Shown here: positions 1-12,060 of the stretch, piece by piece
How positions within the stretch are numbered: position 1 is the stretch's first letter
Layout of the letters: every line of letters starts with the position of its first letter
NCBI RefSeq assembly: GCF_003945595.2
Contig: NW_024104620.1
Span: 1,026,501-1,090,500, forward strand
Length of the DNA stretch: 64,000 nt
From: Pipra filicauda
Taxonomy: Eukaryota; Chordata; Aves; Passeriformes; Pipridae
Direction of reading: 5' to 3'
Made by a program: the position numbers and the translations under genes
The notes under the pieces: generated by a model
The model's database searches: none
The model's input: only the letters and a program-made list of their open reading frames with translations
Told to the model about the DNA's origin: nothing

Positions 1-676
1 CATTCCAATTTCCTTTGTTCCTTTAACAAAAACCTGATGCTGGTTTTTTTGGCCTACAACCCCTCCTGCAGAACGCAAAGAGCTGAGTCTGAGGCTGACC
101 TTCCCCAAGGCAGTCAAGTTCATCCTCAATCCTTATCTGCATAATGGTTCTGCAATAAACAGATGTGGCTTTGCAGTATTTGTGGTATAAAATATAATGC
201 TTTCCAAATGTCTTGGATGTCCTCTAGGGTGTGTTGCAGGGTGAGTTTGGATTTCAAGTCTGAATGCTGTTGTACCTCAGGGCTTTCTTTGGGATCATGC
301 TTCTAGGTGGTGTGTAAGACCCTCAGTGCTCACAGCCTGCTCTGAACCTTGTGTGTTCAAAGGGCTCAGCATGGGGGGCTCTGTCCCCCTCTGATGTGCT
401 GGTGGCACAGAGGAACCAACCTCACGTGTTCAACTCTTACCCAGCCCTGCAAGAGACTTGTGGGAGCAAGACCATTGATGCTCAAAACAAGGCTTCATGG
501 AGTAAATACAAGGATGATGATGTCCGTGGCTCAGGGGGTAAAAAATCCCCAGTGCACCATTATCCTCATCTTCGTTTTCCTGGCAGTTTTGTCTGGGAGG
601 TGTATTCTGTATTTCTTGTGGACTATTAGAGCACTTCATTTGCAGAGGAGTCTTTGTGTCAGTTTATAAGAGAACA

Positions 677-1111
677 TTAGTACTTGAATAAGTACTTGAG
701 ATGTGAGTCCCATATAGCTGAAACCTGTCTGCACATAGGTTGAAAGTGTACAGCTGACACCTCGTACTTATCCTGCCTGTCTCTGGCTTCAGTTGTGCTG
801 TGTGGAGTGGGAATGAGCTGCTGCAGCAAACGAGCAAGTATCAAAGAGTTAAACTCCTTCACAAAACCCTCCAGCAATACAACCTCTGTTCCTTGCTCTG
901 CTGATTTTTTCTCTTTTTTTTTTTTGGCATATTTTTCATTCTGTTGATCAATCTGACCTGCCAGTGCATGTAACCCACTACTGGGCATGAAATACGCCTG
1001 AGAAATGGCTTGTGGATGTTGCCTCAGGAAGTTGCCCACAGAAATGGCCTCAGCAATAGCTGCTGCAGCATCGTGCCAGCTCCTGCAGTAACTCTTGGTG
1101 ACAGATGTCAC
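677..1111 (-). other. Open reading frame of 144 codons, probably chance
   Basis: An open minus-strand frame that starts with GTG rather than ATG and ends in TAA. The predicted chain is partly hydrophilic, with a lysine/glutamate run encoded by an A-rich stretch (minus strand of about 905-930). I do not recognise any domain. The length is not extraordinary for a 64-kb window, and no splice-site pair clearly frames it. It could be an old retrocopy, an exon, or a chance frame; chance is most likely. Confidence 0.12.
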
Positions 1112-2114
1112 CTTTTCAGAATGGCCAAAGCCATCTGTGACACTTTTATTTTGACCTTGTATTGATTAGCCCTTTGGTTTTTTTTTTTTTAAAGTTCCAG
1201 CAAATAACAATGCTAATCCAGATAAAACAAGTCACAACTGAAGGTCAGCATTATCTAGATGCTCCAGCCACTTGCTGAAATGGTACCTGAAAGATTGCTT
1301 ATGATTTTAGTTTACTTTTAAGAGGGACCAATTTATTGATATCATTCTCTAAATGCTGATTTCAATAACTGATAACAATAACTGCAGTTGTGTGTGATTT
1401 CCCTAAAGATTTAAAAATGCAACAAGTCATGTAAAAATGGATAAATTACAGAATTTAAAAGCTGCAGACTGATTTCAGTCTGTGCTACACCAGGCCATTT
1501 TTCTTGTATCCTGTGTTTACATGGTGTTTTTTAAGCAAGTGTAGAATAAAAAGCAAAATAGCCTGAAGACACCAAATATGACACCGTAAGAAGTCCCGTA
1601 TGGGTGGGTGCATGTGAGCCACTGATTTCTCCTACATGGGTAAAACTTAATAGTTCCATCCTGTGTTATATTTTCAGTATTTTTAATGGCAGATATTGAC
1701 TTAGTTTTAGTAGCTGTGATGTGAGAAGTGTCTAAACCCTGACCCTGCAACCCCAGACATTTCTGTCATAAAAAGCTGAGACAATTGGAGACTGATATGG
1801 GGTTTTTGCACTATTTCATTGGAAATAAATTTTCATTGACCTTTGGCAGAAAAATCTCTTTAAGTACAGCCCGGTCTTTTACTTCCTGGAGAGTTGGAAA
1901 TCAGAGTTAATGAGTGTTTATTGAGGTGAGAAAGCCTGGTGCCCTTTTCTTGGAAACATGCACCCCTCTCTCCTTAATGTCACAGGGTGGCTATTAGGAA
2001 AAGCTCACCGGTGCTACAGAAATGAAGAGCAAAGCAGTTCTTCTCTCCCTTGCCTTCTTCCAGGCGAGAAATTTTCAGTTTAATCTCAGTTTTAGGGTGG
2101 GGTTTTACCCTTTC

Positions 2115-2134
2115 TTTTTTTTTTTTTTTTTTTT
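2115..2134. repeat. Poly-T run of 20
   Basis: Uninterrupted T20. Similar shorter runs lie at about 24074-24088, 25033-25045, 27532-27548, 50155-50171, 55812-55823 and 57412-57427, with an A13 run at 28364-28376. No retroposon body is visible beside this one. Confidence 0.9.
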
Positions 2135-2520
2135 AATCACAAAGAGAAGTATTCAAGCACATTCCCTAAGACCAAAATACATAAGATGATAAGAGTTTTA
2201 GAGTGTGGAGCTGGCTGAACTCACGGGCTTCAGTTGCTTAGTTTTAGTTACTGTGTTTAAACATTATGGCTTGGGATGCATTTCTGCCCTTCTACTGTAC
2301 AAATGCTGCCAGTTCCACCCTCTCTGAACTCCTATGTGAATTCCATAGGTCTCCAAGGCCGTGAAAAACAGAGTGGGAAATACTTCAAGCCTTGCCAGGT
2401 GTGTTGTGGCTTGTCCTAAGACAAGAGCTTTCCCCTTTAGTGTCGGCCATGGCCGTGTGTTGAAGGTGTGTCCCGGATACTCCATCGGACACGTCCATTC
2501 CGGCTGCTGAGTCAACAGAG

Positions 2521-2800
2521 TAGGGAAGCAGAGCGTGGCTGTGTCATACTAAATAGTTTTCTTTGCAGATCCTTCCCTTCCTGAGTCTCTTTGTGCCCCT
2601 GATCTTATCGATCGTATTGGCTGTGCTAATTTAGCAGTCCTTTGGGCTGATGAGCGTAATTACAACACACAGCACAGCCTGAGTAAACAGGTCCATTTCA
2701 GACCTAACGCTTTTGGCTGTCCAATGGCAAATAAACACGTTTGGCAAGTAGTGCTTCTTTAATGACTTTCACTGGTTGCTACAAACCCTGAGGAGCTGTT
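2521..2800. other. Candidate conserved non-coding element
   Basis: Balanced, non-repetitive sequence with several transcription-factor-like words: TAATTAC and GCTAATTTAG (homeodomain-like cores), CCAAT, AAATAAACA (forkhead-like) and the palindrome ATCGAT. It lacks long ORFs and repeats. That texture is usual for conserved enhancers, but conservation cannot be measured from one sequence, so this is an inference only. Confidence 0.2.
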
Positions 2801-5800
2801 GCAGTGTTGTGCAGAAAAGGGGAGTTATTCTGTGTGAGGTTCAGATCCGTAAACTTTTGCATGTAGCACTAAAACTGTTGTAGGACTGAGTTCTTTTGAA
2901 GCAGACAGACATTGACAGGATTCAAGATAATTTTTATCGTGCCTACCTAACTACAATATTGCTATTGTTGCTAATGAGGTAAATATTTATGCTTGACTTT
3001 TCTTTGACAGCTATCTTGGAGTAGCTGTGTCATACAGTTGGCAGAGTATATTTTAAATTAACATGTTTGCTTTAAAGTTCAGTGGTAAAATACAACTGCA
3101 GAGGAGAAAGTTGCATATATTACAGACAGTAATTGGAAATAATTATAAAATTCTCTGCTAGAAAATTGTGATGAAAGAGCACTTAGATGAATGACAAAGA
3201 AGCTGTTCAAAGTTTGGGTGACGACAAAGGTAAGGCTGTGTGGGTGAGGTTAGTTCTCTTCCCTCGTGCACATGCACTGCAAGTACTAATGAATGATCCC
3301 CCCTTGCACCTTGAAAGTCTTCTGCTGCAATCAGTGGGCAAACCCCATACTCCTCATTATTTTATGGCTTCCCTCAAAGGTGTAAAACCCAATACTATTA
3401 ATTGCAGTTGGTTTTACAGTGTGCTCTGGTGCAAGCACACAGATTCTGTTCCTACCCCAATATGACAACAGAAGCTGGACAATAACCAAAAGCCCTTATT
3501 TCCATCATTATATTCCTGTCCCAGTCACTGTTTCCTTAATTTAGCTGGAAGGTAGAATAAATAGTTCTGCTTTGCAAACAAATGTTGTGACTTGGAGGGA
3601 TTTGTGGTTTCCCTTCCTGGCACAGCACTGCAGCCCCTCCCAGGAGCAGTTCACTGGGGTGCTTGGCAGGTGAAGCCCTTGGTCCTGGGCAGCTGACCTG
3701 TGACCCCCCCGGGGAGGGTGATGGCCACCAGCTGCTGCCCACTCTGCCAGCTGGCTGGAGTTTTGATGACAAAACCCTCCTCTGGTCCAGGGATTGAAGC
3801 CTTTAGCACTCCTGATGAAGTCCACAGGGACTTTGCAGAATCTCACAAAATCATCTCCTAAGTTATCCTTTAAAATCATTTAAAAGTAACATGCCGTCAG
3901 TTCTGAAGTAAGACAGGTACTTGAAGGCAAGTATTGAAAAGGAATTTAGTGATCCAAGATATGTCTTTAGGATGCAGCAAGGAGGGGTGATCAGTGTGGG
4001 GAAACAACTGATGTGATCAGTTTTAACAGCATGTTTTTCTGTCAGTTTTAACCACACAGCTCTTTGGATAAAGTAGATTTAGTGGGAGTTCTGGGCGTAC
4101 CATGATTCATCTGGCTGGAGCACTTAAACATGTCTCAGCAATCTGTTTTTACTTTAAACAGCATTTAAACTCAATCTTTCAAGTAGGTACAGGCATTATT
4201 TGTACATTATTTAATCCTATGCAAGAATTTCTTCAGTTTATTGCTAGCTGTGATACCCAAATCAGTTTGCTGCCAGAACATCAAGTACTGTTTGATCTAA
4301 TACAGCTTTATTGGATGAAGATTATACTGTAAGTTAGGTCTACTTGTGAAAGCTTTTCTATCCTGTAGACAAACATTTAATATCTGAACTCCCTGTAAAG
4401 CTCACTTTACAAGAGAGATACTTCAGAGAAAAATGTTATCACCCCCAACGTGACTTTACCTTCAAGTAAAGTGCTGAAGTGGAAACTCTCATAAAATTAA
4501 TAGAAATAATGTTTTCCCTTGGATGTGATCAGAAGACAAGTGTCAAGCTGGGGAAGTCCATTTCTGGCCATTCCTGCTTTTGTTTTATTGGGATGTGAGT
4601 GTTGAGCCGTTGCCACTGTCGATGAGGTCAGAGGGATTCTCTGTCTCCTCGGCCTTCACTTGATTTGTGGACTGTCGTGGTACAGACTGAAATGTAACTG
4701 ATTAACTATATATATAAATGAAACTAATTAACTATAAGGAAATTTGGGGCCATGCTCTATATGCATGCATAGATATAGATATAGATATAGCCTCTATATT
4801 TTCCAGTTAACCTTTTACTAAGTGCAAATCTACTTTTGGGATGATAGCTCTTATTGATCACTATAGTTAGAGGAAGTCTGAGTTACATAGTTCCTTTTTG
4901 GTTTTTCTGGCTGAGCAGCCTGTCTTTGTGAGCTAACGCTTTATAGAAGAAGAATCCATGCAATTGTGAATACATAGGAGCAAAAAGAAGTTTTTCCAGA
5001 GTGTCCTGCTGTGACATTATCTCCTCTGTGGAGGACAGCAGCTGAATTTGCACTCTGTCAGGGAGCTGAGAAGTCAGGCTCTTTCATATGACCCACGACC
5101 ATTTCCAGAACTGTCTGAAGGGAAGAAGATGATTTTTTTATTCCTTTTACCTGAATGACAAGCTGCAGACAGCCTGGTACAGATGTAGGTTTATGTGGAG
5201 AGATTTCCAGGCAGGAAGGTGCACCCTCTGTTTTCAGCCCTTCCTTCAGTTTGCATTCCTGAAGGTTTAAATGAGCAATGCATGCCTGAGTGAGGAGTAG
5301 CAGAGAAACCACCTGATATAAATGAGGTTTCCTCTCTCCTTTCTTTCCTGCCTGGAGAAATCTAAATGAAGGATCATCTTTGTTATTATGGGACAAGATG
5401 TGCCTGGTTGTTCTGCAGGATTATTTATGAAGTGAACGCCAACAGGAGAGTTAGCTCTCTGAGGATCAGTGCTCAGGTCTGAGCTACTACCTTTGGCACA
5501 GTAATAATAGCACTGTCAAAAAGTGGAGCTTTTTTTCCCCTTCAACCTACAAATCTCTTACAGCATATCTTTTCTATTATTTAAATTCTGGTATGATATA
5601 ACTCAGCCAGCACACCGTGCAGTCTTCCTCAGGATTAGGTCCTTAAACTTTAAACTCTGGAGAAAGTGCAGGCATTGAAGCATTTTCACAGAAGGAAAGA
5701 AGGTTTCTGGATATCGTAGCTGAGCTGAATCCGTAGTCGCTGTTACGCATTGCGGGGAAGTCCTTGGATGGTGTTGAACACAGTTCAAGGGAGAGCTCTC

Positions 5801-5984
5801 AGAATTATTGATATTCCAACCAATAAATGTCTGACATTTACCCCTTGAGAGGATGGTGCCTCTTCACCCTCCAGGTGCACTGCAACTAAAACCCTGATGC
5901 AACCACTGCTCGCAGGGCAGATAATTGAGCCACATAGACTTCAAAGGTATCACTTGCATGAGAAAATGGGATTTAGTGCAAGGT
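2801..5984. other. Non-coding stretch, no recognisable gene
   Basis: No recognisable exon or repeat family apart from short AT-rich simple sequence near 4700-4790. A patch with five CpGs at about 5705-5757 stands out in otherwise CpG-depleted DNA. The ORFs here are short and unremarkable. Confidence 0.6.
4769..4790. repeat. Hexanucleotide microsatellite (ATAGAT)n
   Basis: About 3.7 copies of ATAGAT, next to AT-dinucleotide sequence around 4707-4716. Short and probably polymorphic. Confidence 0.85.
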
Positions 5985-6330
5985 TTATAAATATGCTATA
6001 ATTAGACCATTAATTGTGTCGTCTCTTTTGGCACAGCAGTTGACATTGCCTGTGCCTGTAAGTATACAGTGGTTTTGTTTTAACAAAGGTTTGCGTCACA
6101 CTGAGGACGTTTGACATATGCAATGCTGACAACGTGGAAACAAGGCCAATCTAAGAAGACACAGACTGTGCATGTTAGTTAATTGGCAGATGTTTTTTCC
6201 TTCCTTGTTGCAAAGAAACACTTTTAACAAGTATTAAAATTGTGTGTTTCCACTGGCTAACAGATTTACTGGAGACCGAATGGATATTAGATCGATTTCC
6301 TATTAAATGAAGAAGAATGAATCTGAGTAT
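5985..6330. other. Candidate conserved element with possible microexon
   Basis: Single-copy sequence with no repeat character. It contains a pyrimidine-rich tract ending in CACAG at 6036, a 21-nt segment, then GTAAGTAT from 6058. This has the form of a microexon with good splice sites (see findings). Downstream lie AT-rich words such as TTAGTTAATTGG and ATTAGATCGATTT. No known gene can be assigned. Confidence 0.2.
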
Positions 6331-8260
6331 ACAATGAGACTAGTGAGCAGCAGGGTTTGTTTTTAGATTATACTTTTAAAGCTAAACACTATCTTTAAGT
6401 CCAATAGGAATGTGCCATTTCTTTCATTACTTTTTTGCACTTGATTTCTTTTGGCAGGTTAAGACAGTAACTTTACATGAAATGGATGATTGGTTGGGAG
6501 ACTGTGAATCCTGGTTTCCAGGTTATTTCTTTTCTAATAAATCATTTATAGAAAAAGTGGTCTTCTGAAGTTGTCTCATTAGTCTTCATTTTTTCTGTCT
6601 TTTCTCAATTTGGTTTTAAAAAGACTCTGGTTAAATAACCACCATCCTCTTTCAAATTCATGGGTGCAACTAACCCCTCAAATGAGCAAATGACCCCTCT
6701 TTGATCACTGGTTCAGAATTTGGCTCTCACTAGGAATCAAACACTGAAATTCTTGTTTCTAAGCCTAGAGATGAGTTTCTGCCCCGTATTAAGGTCCCTT
6801 TCTGCCTCTCTCAGTACCCAGGAGTTCATCACTGGCTGTGCAGAGGTCCTTACCTGTGCACTGACTGCTGCAGCCAGTGCTGTACTGAGCCCAGACTGTG
6901 AAATGTTCTCTGGTGCTTGTCAAGTCTGGAAATAATTTACTGTGCAGGGGGTCAAAATGCCTTCTCACTGCCACTGTGCTTGTGAGCACAAGTGAAACTT
7001 TAAAACTACCTTTGTTCTGCTTTCCTCAGCAAAGGCATTGGACTTCCAGGCCCTAACCCAGTGCTCTTGCCATTTAGAAACCCATGTAGGGTTTTGTCTT
7101 TCATTCATTTTGCTGCTAGGAATCAAATATTTAATCATTTACAAGGATTCTTTTCAGATTTCTGCATGGATGAGAAAGCATCAATCAAATTATGGGCCCT
7201 TGCTGGCAATCATATGGACTCGATCTGAGCTTGAATGAATTCAGAGTAACATTTAACAGAACAAATTTCTTCTTTGGTCCTCTCCAGATGAAACTCTGCT
7301 ACTGCCTGGGGATTAAGGTAAACTGAATAGCTTGTGAGTTCCTCTTCCTATTCCCTTTCTTCTCACTGTGTTTGCTCTTGAAAACGAAAGAATGAAATCA
7401 GCAAGTGAGTCTCAGATTTTCTTTAAAACTTCAGTCCATTTAAGCCAAGGTGCCCTTTGTAGGAGTTAGGAAAGCACTGAATTTCCCTTGATTTATTTTG
7501 ATTTGGGCTCATGTAATTCTAGATACAAAACTAAAGAGAAAAAAGCTTCAAATTCCTTAGGCACTACTGTATTGTATCTGGAAATAACACAAAGGGAAAA
7601 AGAAGTTGGTGGCTTGTGATTCCCCCATTTCCAAGTGCAATAGTGCAGTGTCTCGTTTGCTATCACTGTCTGACTCTCTTGCCATGGTGAAACAAGTCAG
7701 AGCCCAGCACTGGTCACAGGGTTTCAGAGATGACCAAAGCTGACACTGAAAGGGGGAGGCTGCTCTAAAATTTATCTGGCAGCTGGGAGTGTTTGAAGGC
7801 ATAAAAACGAGTTGGGGCTTCCTGCAGCTGCTGGCAGCCTGAAGTGTTAAATGGGAAAAGGAGTTATCAGGGAACAAACAATTTTTGACTGAATCAACAC
7901 CTCAGGAAACAGCAAGTTGTTTTTAAAGGATTTCTGAAGATCAGGAGTAGGTCTAAGGGAGTCATGGAGTCACTGAGTCATGAACAGAAGATGCCTGACA
8001 TGGCATTATACTTCTCCATTATACTTCTCCACAACAGCTGGGAACAACCCACCATATCAGTTTTCCTTTGGTGATTTTTATGAACAATTATTTTATTCCA
8101 GGCATGAAATTCCTCTTGTTCATGTTTGAGTGAGTGGTAGTATTGACTCTGTTCTCTACTGATAGATAAAATTTTTTACAGCTTTGATTTGAGCATAAAA
8201 GGCAGGTTCTGGGTGTTCCTCTTTAAAGTGCTGTAGTCAGATCCTCTGATGATAACTGTA
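6331..8260. other. Non-coding stretch, no recognisable gene
   Basis: No exon recognised and no long interspersed repeat. One exact 13-bp tandem duplication lies at 8004-8029. The ORFs in both directions overlap each other and have no family resemblance. Confidence 0.6.
8004..8029. repeat. 13-bp unit repeated twice
   Basis: Two exact adjacent copies of CATTATACTTCTC, a recent slip or duplication. Confidence 0.9.
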
Positions 8261-8532
8261 GAATCACAGAATGGTTTGGATTGGAAGGGACTTTAAAGAC
8301 CATCTAGTTCCAATCCCCCTGCCATGGGCAGGGACACCTTCCACTAGCCCAGGTTGCTCCAAGCCCTGTCCAAACTGGCCTTGAACACTTCCAAGGATGG
8401 GGCAGCCACAGCTTCTCTGGGCAACTGTGCCAGAGCCTCACCACCCTCATAGGGAAGAATTTCTTCCTAATCTCTAATCTAACCCTGCCCTCTGTCAGTT
8501 TGAAACCATTCCCCCTTGTCCTGTCAACCCAC
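8261..8532 (-). mobile_element. CR1 LINE fragment, 3' end, minus strand
   Basis: On the + strand it starts with GAATCACAGAATGG and GGAAGGGACTTTAAAG, which is the reverse complement of the avian CR1 tail. It then continues through the CR1 3' untranslated region and into the end of the former ORF2 region (reverse complement of the AGAAGCTGTGGCTGCC block at about 8399-8419). The element is truncated at its 5' side, at about 8532. It is dead and has no open frame. Confidence 0.95.
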
Positions 8533-11500
8533 CCGGGGATGTGGTATTAGAGATGTGCTGTGCCTTTCCATGTCTGGGAAGTACATGAGGATTTACATGG
8601 ATTTACCAACCTGGTGTAAAGCAGACTGGCACCAGTAGCATTGGTTCACCCTTTCAGATGCTTTTCCCAATGGATGCAGCTATACTTTTTTGTCTCTTTG
8701 TTCAGAAACTACCTTAACATGTGTGTTGCAAATGTTATTTAGCTACAGAAGAGCAGATCCCGTCAGTGAGGTGTGTTACCTCATCTGCTTAGTGAAGATA
8801 AGTGCACAGGTACAGCAAAAAAAGGGAGCACATGTACAGTTTCCCCACTTCTTTACATCCAGCTAAAACATGTCTGTATGGAATCTTGTATTAAATGTTG
8901 TTTAAGTCATCTTTTAATTGTGTAAATGTTCACAGCAATGAATTTTAGAATGTTGTAGAGAGTCTGCAGAAAGCAGACTTTGGGCAGTGAGGAAAGGCTT
9001 GTGCTGCATAAACGGGAGAGGGAATTAAGCCATGTCCCAGAGCTGATCACAAAGAAATGGAGTTGCTGGTGTATGGTGTGGCTCACCTGCCCTTACTGCA
9101 AAATGAAACCTTGGCTCTGGTAGGAGCTTCCCCCAAAACAAGGCAGTGAAATCCTTACACCTCACACTGAGAGTTACATGGAACAGAAATAGTGAGAGAG
9201 AATTCTCCATCAGTTTGGAACTCTGAAAAAAGTATGAATCTTTTTCACTTGGGGTAGTATCTGCTTGTGTTTTCTGGTTCTTAAGAGATGTCTTACTGGA
9301 TAAGCCCAGTGGTCTGCCTGGGGGCACTGGAGATGCCCCGCCCTCCTACATGCTCATTCTTCTCCTAATTCCCCAGAATAATTGAATTTTGAATGTTAGA
9401 GAATGATTTTTAAGTGAAAGTAGATAAAATATATTACTTTAATATTGCATTCATTTTTGCAATGCCATCCAATTCCACCCCAATTAAATAAAATCTCTCC
9501 ATGAGAGAATTGCAAATATTAAAGTTTTGGGGTGACGTACAAAAAAGTGATAACTTTTAATCTCTTAGCATTCACAGTTAGTGATCACTCACAATATCTT
9601 CATTTAAGTATATCTTTATATTATCTGCTGTCAACAGTTGTATTCTGCAAAATGTCATATCACAGGTGATGTGTTAGGTGAGAGCTACCATCTGTCATAG
9701 ATATGGGACATACGAGTTCTGTTGACTGTCAAGATGCTGCTGCAGAGCTTGTAGACCCATGTTAGACTAGGAAAAACCCAAATTATGGGTGGTTTTATGT
9801 TATTTTTGGTTAGCACAGGTTCCAACTGGTGAATTACCATTAGTTGTCATTGCCTCACTGATGAATTCATGTCCTTTTAAATTATTTTTGAATGTGTGCC
9901 TACAGGTTCCAGCAGGCTCCTTGAAGTAATATAAATGAATAAATCAGCAATAAGTACCCACCACACTATTACACCAGGGGGTGTAAATGGTTTAGTAAGG
10001 AAGCACTTATTTAATATTAAATATTTGTCTTAAGCTGCTTACCCCTTCTGTCTAACTGACTCTTTAGCTGCTGTTAAAAATGCTTATTTTTAAATGTGCA
10101 CAAGTCTCTATGTGAAAGCTGAGGGGTGTGTGGAGAAGAGCTTGTGACCTCTGGGAGCTCAAAATGAGGTTTGGGACAGGAAACAAATACAGACATTTTA
10201 ATCATGGTTGCTGCTAGGGCTTGGGGTTTTTTTCTTTCCTTTTTTTTTTTAATCTGAGTGGTTGGTAGAAAATGACATGATGACAGTTAATTATAACTAA
10301 TCCTGCAGCGCTTCAACACAGACTAATAAAAAGTTCAGAGAGTTCCACCAGCAGTTAGTTATGTCCTTAGGAAGCAACGAGGTTTTGCCTAAAATAGTTG
10401 TATTGTTTCTTGGCATCTGAAAAAACACCACCCCACATTGCTTAGTAGGTACATCTGATACGGTGCTGAAAAGCAAGGCTGCAGGGAAAGAAGGGATATT
10501 TCAGCCTCTGTACGTAGGTTCTAGGACTACAAAGAGTCTTTTACAAATAGTTTTTGTTAAAAAAAACCCCCAAAAACAGTTACAGAAATGTCTCTCAAAC
10601 ACGAAACTTAGCAGTTAGTGAGACCATGGTTCAAGTAAACTGTTTCAACTTTTTCTGTATGTATCCAAAGTGGAAAAGAAATAACTAGAAAGCAGAGAAA
10701 GAAATAACTAGGTTAGGATTTAAGAGGGAGGAAAACAGTATTAAAGTTGGTAACTGTTGCCTCAATCAGTTAACAATATTAAGGCACTCTGCAGCAACGC
10801 TGCCTCCTGAAGGGTTTGGGTCCATCACTCCCCATCCTGCTGCTGCTCCTGGTGGGCTGCACAGGATGGCTTTGTGGATTATTAAAGTGGGAGAATGTCT
10901 CAGTTGCTTCACAGATCACCTGGTTTGTGAAATGGCACCAATCTGGAGCCTTAATGGGAGAAATGTGGTGGAAAAAAGAGGAGCAAATACACTGAACTCT
11001 GTCCTAAATGTTGTTAGGAGGCTGCAAAGTGTGGGAGGACAGCCGGGGTGGGGAAGTGCAGTCCACAGTAAGCAAGCCTTGAGGAGAAATGAACCTCAGC
11101 ACCTGGCTCCACTGGAGGCATCAGACAAATTCCCTCTCATCCTTAAATGCTCAACAAGAAAAAAGTAGGGGATGATTTTTAAAACCTTCTTAAAAATAAA
11201 AAAACAACAAAAATAGTTTTGAACTTTTTTTGTGGCTGTTCTGGAACTTCACTTCAGCTCTTTTCTACATATGTCCCACTTACATAGATATGGATGATAC
11301 TTGAGTTGAATCCTTGGAATTGAATCCTGTGGAATTGAATCCTTGCTATTGAAAACTAGTTAAATTTAGTATGTTATTTTCTATTCAAAATTGCAGAAAA
11401 GTGCAATTTTAGAAAGTTATGAAAAGCTTGATAAGGTGATGGAAAATTGTGTATAATGCATTTATTGTGTTTGCATGTACAGACAGACAGGATGTATAAT

Positions 11501-11922
11501 CAGGTATTCTAAACGATTTTCAAAGGTACACATGGTGCATACAAATTCTGAAGAGCACTGTGATGTTTAGGCATTAATCAGGGAGCCCCTGGAGAAGGAG
11601 AGAGACCTGGTATGAAGGGAAGGCTCTTAGCTGACTTGAATATCCCTCTCATCTTTGGTTCTTTAGGCAAAAAGTGATGACTGCTTTTTAGTGCAAGAGA
11701 AATCAGAGGAACCTTCTGAAAAACGTGGCTGAATATTAAGCTGTTGGCTGGATTTCTCTTCGGTCTTTAATCCCATTTCTGTTCTGTAATTCTAATTGAA
11801 TTTTGTCTTAAAAAATTGCAGCCATTTATAGTGCAAAGACTTTTTTTGTTTTATGTTATGTTTTTCCACACATAACTGGGAATTTAATAGTATGTCATTT
11901 AAATAATAGATTGTAGCAAGTT
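8533..11922. other. Non-coding stretch, no recognisable gene
   Basis: AT-rich, with a poly-T at about 10240-10250 and a short triplicated motif near 11303. The minus-strand frame at 9025-9327 and the + frame at 10866-11168 are each about 100 codons. They have no recognisable domain and no convincing splice context. Confidence 0.6.
11303..11344. repeat. Three copies of a 14-15 bp unit
   Basis: The core GAATTGAATCCT occurs three times in tandem, with small length and base differences; the first copy reads GAGTTGAATCCTT. A local micro-duplication. Confidence 0.8.
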
Positions 11923-12060
11923 GAGTGTTTAAGGGCAGGCTGGATGGAGCTCTGAGCAACCTGTTTTAGTGGAAGGTGTCCCTGTCCATGGCAGGGGGTT
12001 GGGATTAAATATCTTTAAGGTCTCTTTCCACCCAGACCACTCTATGATTCCATGATTCTG
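11923..12060 (+). mobile_element. CR1 LINE fragment, 3' end, plus strand
   Basis: Contains the CR1 3' UTR blocks GGCTGGATGGAGCTCTGAGC, AGTGGAAGGTGTCCCTG and CATGGCAGGGGGTTGGGA, and ends with TCTATGATTCCATGATTCTG, the characteristic tail. Only the last 138 bp remain, as usual for 5'-truncated CR1 insertions. Confidence 0.95.

Larger units (their letters stand above)
1..2520. other. Non-coding stretch, no recognisable gene
   Basis: AT-leaning sequence with several T runs (about 914-925, 1178-1190 and 2115-2134). Apart from one minus-strand ORF, listed separately, no open frame here resembles a known protein. There is a small CpG-bearing patch at 2443-2510. It may be intergenic or intronic; nothing in the sequence decides which. 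Confidence 0.6.
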
